Of a stretch of 26,528 nucleotides of DNA, positions 22,827 through 26,528 are shown one piece after another. Each line of letters begins with the position of its first letter. The stretch's first letter is position 1. Source of the DNA: Nitrospirae bacterium RBG_13_39_12. Lineage in GTDB: Bacteria > Nitrospirota > Thermodesulfovibrionia > Thermodesulfovibrionales > SM23-35. A model generated the notes under the pieces. It was not told where the DNA came from and made no database searches. It saw only the letters and a list, made by a program, of their open reading frames with translations. A program made the translations under genes and the position numbers. The stretch covers positions 1-26,528 of the forward strand of contig MHEF01000133.1 in NCBI GenBank assembly GCA_001805125.1. The letters are read 5' to 3'.

Positions 22827-25490
22827 ATGATAGTTAATAAGATTTATGAACGTGTTTCAAAAACGGCAGCAGAAAACAAGAGCAAAATTGCGTTCCATTA
22901 TTTTAACCTGACATGGAAAGAAGTTACATACGAAGAGCTTCTTATTAAATCAAAAGGGATCGCATCTAATCTTATAAAAGAGGGGATAAAAAAAGGTGAC
23001 AGTATTGCAATAATCTCTGAGAACAGGCCTGAATGGTGCATATCATATCTTGCGATATCGTTATCAGGCGGTATCGCGGTACCTGTAGATTCCCAGCTCA
23101 GTCCGGCTGAGATAAAAAACCTGCTTAATGATTCCAAGTCAAAATACGTGTTTTACAGCGCTGTTACTGAAAAAAATGTAAATAAGGCAATCAAAGAATC
23201 GGATATTAAATTCATAGATTTCGATTCACCTGAGTTTGAGAATGCATGCAATACTCCCGATTTTAAGCATTACCCGGATGTTTCAGAAGAGGATGTCGCT
23301 TCCATTATTTATACATCAGGTACGACCGGTATACCCAAAGGGGTGCAGCTTACTCATAAAAATTTCTGTTCTGATGCAGAGGCTCTTGTAATGACTAAAC
23401 TTATGATACATAGTGACAATGTACTTTCCATACTACCTTTTCATCACACATATCCTTTTATGGGTACATTCCTTTTGCCTGTATTTTTAGGTGCCACTGT
23501 TACCTTTGCCCCGAGCCTGAAAGGTCCTGAAATCATGTCAACAATAAAGGATAAGGAAGTAACCATTGTTGTTGGAGTTCCGCAACTGCTTGAACTTATA
23601 AGGAACGGCATACTGAACAGGATTAATAAATTACCGGGCTTGTTATCAAAGATTATGATCGGGATTTTAAAACTCTGTGGAGGAATCAGGCAAAAAACCG
23701 GTATTAACCCGGGGAAGTTCATCTTCAAGTCAGTCCATGAGGCTCTTGGCAGGAGGTTCAGGTTTTTTGCCTGCGGAGGTGCGAAACTTGATCCGCAGGT
23801 TATGAAAGATCTTGAAGCACTCGGGCTTACAGTCCTCGAGGGGTATGGTCTTACCGAAACTTCTCCTGTTGTTACATTCAATTCGCTGACAAAGCGAAAG
23901 CCGGGGTCTGCGGGAATGCCTCTGCCCTCAGTTGATATAAAAATAATGGATACTGAAACTCATGAAGGTTTAGGAGTGATGAAAGAGGGTGAGATTACAA
24001 TAAAAGGCCCCATGGTTACAAAAGGATATTACAAAAATCCTCAGGCAACAGAACAGGCAATCAGGAACGGACGCTTTTTCAGTGGTGACATCGGTTTTAT
24101 GGATAAAGAAAACTATCTTTTTATAACGGGACGATTGAAAGAAGTAATTGTGTTGAGTTCAGGAAAGAATGTTTATCCTGAGGAAGTTGAGAAACAGTAT
24201 CTGAAAATACCTTTGATAAAGGAGATATGTGTAATGGGTGCAGATGGAGATGGTATAGCTGAATCCGTAAATGCGGTGATCGTTCCGGATTTTGAGTATG
24301 CAAAAAAAACACAGACAGGCAATATTCAGGAAGCTCTGAAATGGGAAATAAATAATGTTTCAATCCGCCTTCCACAGTATATGAGAATCAAGGGATACAC
24401 TCTTTCCCGGGAACCATTGCCGCGGACCCCTCTCGGGAAACTCAGAAGGTTCATGGTCAAAGAACTCTTAAAAGTTAAAAGTGAAAAGTCAAAAGTAAGA
24501 AGAGAGGAAGACAAAGACCTTGTTCATGATGAGGTTGGAATGAAAGTGGTAGGATGCATAGAACCTTTATTGAAAGAAAAGGTACCGGTACAGTCAACAG
24601 ATAATCTGGAACTGGATCTGGGGCTTGATTCTCTTGCCAGGATAGAACTTGTTGTTTCACTCGAAAAAGCATTTTCAATGAAATTACCTGATACGTTTGC
24701 ATCAGAAATACAGACTGTCTCGGAACTGGTTGCAAAGATAGGTGAGTATGGGACCAGTGAGATGAAAGCAGTAGATGAAAAGCCGGGGTGGAAAGATATA
24801 TTAGCAACCGAACCCGGCATTGCGGACAGGAAAAAGGCCGGGCTCCGTCACAGTTTTCTGGAATGGCTTATAATCATAATTTGTCTTCAACTGATTAAAT
24901 TCATTGCAAAAATATTTTTCAGACTCAAAGTTGAAGGTCTTGAAAATCTGCCTGAAAAAGGACCTTACATCATTACACCAAACCATGCAAGCTACCTTGA
25001 TGCATTTAGTGTTGTTGCTTCGCTTCCTGCAAAATCATTCAGGGATTTATATACTATTGGTGTTCAGGAGTACTTTACAGGTACATTAAAAGATTCTTTT
25101 ACCAGGCTTGCCCATGTCATACCGATAGACCCTGAAACCTATCTCATCAGGGCATTACAGATGGCTTCATTTATTTTGAGAAACGGGAAATCTCTCCTGA
25201 TATTTCCTGAAGGAGGGAGGTCTTATAATGGGGAAATAATGGAATTTAAAAAGGGCGCGGGCATACTTTCCATAGAACTTGGGATACCGGTTATCCCGGT
25301 ATATATAAAAGGGTCATATGAGGCTTTCCCGCGGGGAACAATAGTTCCTAAATTTACTGAGATAAAGATTATAATCGGGAAATCTGTTTATCCCTCGGAT
25401 GTAGATATGTCGGAAAAGCCGGAAGGCATGGATAATTATCAGTTCTTTGTTAATGAGTTGAGGGAGAGAGTCAGAAAATTAAGAAAATAA
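22827..25490 (+). CDS. Acyl-CoA/ACP synthetase - ACP - PlsC acyltransferase fusion
   Basis: An 887-residue fusion of three lipid-handling parts. Residues 1-545 are an AMP-forming acyl-ligase: IIYTSGTTGIPKG (160-172), GYGLTETSP (339-347), FSGDIGFMD and GRLKEVIVLSSGKNVYPEE (435-453). After a charged linker comes an acyl-carrier domain (about 560-645) with the phosphopantetheine Ser602 in LGLDSLARIEL. A hydrophobic segment (about 678-698) precedes a PlsC-type acyltransferase: NHASYLD (H720, D725), FPEGGRS (793-799) and IPVIPVYIKG. Together these could activate a free fatty acid, hold it on the built-in carrier and transfer it to a (lyso)phospholipid. The order is the reverse of E. coli Aas (PlsC first). 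The ATG has a poor ribosome site; TATAAT at 22790-22795 may be its -10. It converges on the HAD gene. Confidence 0.92.
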   Translation: MIVNKIYERVSKTAAENKSKIAFHYFNLTWKEVTYEELLIKSKGIASNLIKEGIKKGDSIAIISENRPEWCISYLAISLSGGIAVPVDSQLSPAEIKNLLNDSKSKYVFYSAVTEKNVNKAIKESDIKFIDFDSPEFENACNTPDFKHYPDVSEEDVASIIYTSGTTGIPKGVQLTHKNFCSDAEALVMTKLMIHSDNVLSILPFHHTYPFMGTFLLPVFLGATVTFAPSLKGPEIMSTIKDKEVTIVVGVPQLLELIRNGILNRINKLPGLLSKIMIGILKLCGGIRQKTGINPGKFIFKSVHEALGRRFRFFACGGAKLDPQVMKDLEALGLTVLEGYGLTETSPVVTFNSLTKRKPGSAGMPLPSVDIKIMDTETHEGLGVMKEGEITIKGPMVTKGYYKNPQATEQAIRNGRFFSGDIGFMDKENYLFITGRLKEVIVLSSGKNVYPEEVEKQYLKIPLIKEICVMGADGDGIAESVNAVIVPDFEYAKKTQTGNIQEALKWEINNVSIRLPQYMRIKGYTLSREPLPRTPLGKLRRFMVKELLKVKSEKSKVRREEDKDLVHDEVGMKVVGCIEPLLKEKVPVQSTDNLELDLGLDSLARIELVVSLEKAFSMKLPDTFASEIQTVSELVAKIGEYGTSEMKAVDEKPGWKDILATEPGIADRKKAGLRHSFLEWLIIIICLQLIKFIAKIFFRLKVEGLENLPEKGPYIITPNHASYLDAFSVVASLPAKSFRDLYTIGVQEYFTGTLKDSFTRLAHVIPIDPETYLIRALQMASFILRNGKSLLIFPEGGRSYNGEIMEFKKGAGILSIELGIPVIPVYIKGSYEAFPRGTIVPKFTEIKIIIGKSVYPSDVDMSEKPEGMDNYQFFVNELRERVRKLRK

Positions 25491-25514
25491 GAAAACGAGA
25501 AAAAAATAAAAAAA

Positions 25515-26183
25515 TCAAAAGAACTGAAAAAAATCATTCTGATCTGATAAATCTTCCAACACATAGTCTGCGCCTGCCTCGACAAGCTCATTGAAAGAAT
25601 AAGGACCGGTGGCAACAGCTATACACATGGCTCCATAAATATGTGCACATTCAACATCGCGTGGTGTATCCCCTATAATTATGCATTCACCTGTGTTTAT
25701 CTTTTCCTGAATTATTTCCTCGTACCTTTTTATTGCAATCGGTAAAAGGTTGTTTCTCTCTTCATCGTCACTCCCGAATGCGCCTGTTCGAAAATATCTG
25801 TTGAGGTCAAAGGCCCCGAGCTTTATTCTTGCCCCTTGCTCAAGGTTTCCTGTAAGAAGCCCTAACCCTGTATCTTCCATAAGACTTAATTTCCCTAATA
25901 TTTCACGGACACCTGGTTTAGTATGTTTTCTGTCATTATTTATTTCTTCTTGAAGATGTTCCAGATAAGTGTTTATGATGTCATCCAGCTTCCCGTCAGC
26001 TAAGACACCGTGTTTAATCAAGCCTTCCTTAATTATCTGGGTGTCTGTTTTACCGGCCATGCTTACTCCGTAAAGAGCATTCTTGATTGAAAAAACTTTT
26101 TTGAATGCAAGATTGAGGGAGCGGGTTCCGGCTCCACCTGAATCTATTAATGTCCCGTCAATATCAAAAAGCAACAGCCGCAT
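25515..26183 (-). CDS. HAD-superfamily phosphatase (phosphoglycolate phosphatase-like)
   Basis: A 222-residue HAD subfamily IA hydrolase. It opens with LLLFDIDGTLIDSGGAG, containing the nucleophile Asp7 and Asp9. Then come a helical cap (about 18-90, with GKTDTQI), LGLLTGNLEQGARIKLGA (motif II Thr, about 113-130) and CIIIGDTPRDVECAHIYGA (motif IV Asp-Asp, near 165-180). This arrangement is shared by phosphoglycolate phosphatases and related sugar-phosphate phosphatases, but substrate cannot be read from sequence. ATG at 26183 has no strong ribosome site. TAAAAT at 26189-26194 could be its -10, which would make the leader minimal. It converges on the ligase fusion, 24 bases apart. Confidence 0.85.
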   Translation of the reverse strand: MRLLLFDIDGTLIDSGGAGTRSLNLAFKKVFSIKNALYGVSMAGKTDTQIIKEGLIKHGVLADGKLDDIINTYLEHLQEEINNDRKHTKPGVREILGKLSLMEDTGLGLLTGNLEQGARIKLGAFDLNRYFRTGAFGSDDEERNNLLPIAIKRYEEIIQEKINTGECIIIGDTPRDVECAHIYGAMCIAVATGPYSFNELVEAGADYVLEDLSDQNDFFQFF

Positions 26184-26193
26184 CGTTTATTTT

Positions 26194-26301
26194 AACCTGA
26201 ACGTTACCTTAAGATACAACCTTTGACAGATACCATTCCATAAGCTTGGTATAGACGTACCTCACAACCTGAACGTTACCTTAAGATACAACCTTTGACA
26301 G
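26194..26301. CRISPR. Two exact 36-bp repeats with one 36-bp spacer (CRISPR-like minimal unit)
   Basis: The 36-base sequence beginning AACCTGAACG and ending CTTTGACAG occurs at 26194-26229 and 26266-26301 with no mismatch; flanking bases differ at both ends, so the repeat is exactly 36. The unique stretch between (26230-26265) is also 36 bases. These sizes are typical of CRISPR repeats and spacers. Against this, there are only two copies, no cas genes are visible, the repeat lacks a strong internal palindrome, and the 'spacer' has an ATACCA/TGGTAT inverted repeat. A duplicated regulatory sequence is the alternative. No third copy occurs in the 227 bases to the right. Confidence 0.45.
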
Positions 26302-26339
26302 GGCAGATATTTTTCAAAAGCAGAATAGTTCCTTTTTGA

Positions 26340-26437
26340 TGTCATTCTCCCGAAAGCTTTCGGGATTCGGAATCCTTCTTCTTAACCTTTATTCGAATGC
26401 TCTGACAAAGAAAGATTCCAGACAAGCTGGAATGACA
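26340..26437. mobile_element. REP/MITE-like palindromic element
   Basis: A 98-base stretch bounded by TGTCATTC (26340-26347) and its inverse GAATGACA (26430-26437). Inside are two further hairpins: TCCCGA-AAGCTT-TCGGGA (26348-26365) and ATTCCAG-ACAAG-CTGGAAT (26415-26433). No coding potential is visible. The design (terminal inverted GTCATTC with internal palindromes) is typical of small non-autonomous dispersed repeats. The remaining 91 bases to the window end show nothing I can support. Confidence 0.55.
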
Positions 26438-26528
26438 GTGAGTTTGAGCCAGCAGATATAAACATTTTGTTTTATTCAAGAGAAATATTCCAAAAATTTA
26501 TACTCTTTTGTCTCAGGTACGGATTGTT

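Overview
The window reads as ordinary chromosome from a moderately AT-rich, diderm, probably anaerobic bacterium. LptF/LptG point to an outer membrane with lipopolysaccharide. The giant 2-hydroxyacyl-CoA dehydratase activase-like protein is typical of anaerobes. A UGA-containing selD with a SECIS-like hairpin shows that the organism makes selenoproteins. The palindromes (a 'PPSPPLTKGG' insert in holB; TCCCGA/TCGGGA hairpins) and the gene content suggest Nitrospirota or Desulfobacterota-like lineages. That placement is inference.

Layout. 1-186 is a perfect 93-bp tandem duplication with an RNA-like fold. 258-437 (-) is a small DUF2934-type gene. 623-2834 (+) encodes lptF and lptG. 2973-5610 (+) encodes selenoprotein SelD overlapped by a GH57 alpha-glucan enzyme; a LysR regulator converges on it at 5625-6539 (-). 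From 17923 down to 5625 nearly everything lies on the minus strand in one long housekeeping block: core MetE-like protein, tmk, holB, ricT and metG, mostly with overlapping starts and stops. A strong promoter then begins the macromolecular-synthesis operon rpsU-yqeY-nif3-dnaG-rpoD. A separate promoter over the rpoD stop drives a CAU-anticodon tRNA, followed by a zinc-ribbon coiled-coil protein and the RNase P RNA gene.

18214-22665 (-) holds the dehydratase-activase-like gene and, behind it, a 32-residue GTG-start gene of the COX24/AURKAIP1 (mS38-like) family that is easy to miss. 22827-25490 (+) is an acyl-CoA/ACP ligase-ACP-PlsC fusion. 25515-26183 (-) is a HAD phosphatase. The right end has two exact 36-bp repeats around one 36-bp spacer (a CRISPR-like minimal unit) and a REP/MITE-like element.

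Most of the block is core information processing: replication (dnaG, holB, tmk), transcription (rpoD), translation (rpsU, metG, tRNA, mS38-like peptide) and RNA processing (rnpB). Membrane-lipid functions flank it. I found no unmistakably new multi-gene system. The items most worth a second look are the Sec-SelD, palindromes colonising holB and rnpB, the tandem activase, the hidden mS38-like gene, the terminal repeats, and several promoters placed almost on top of start codons.
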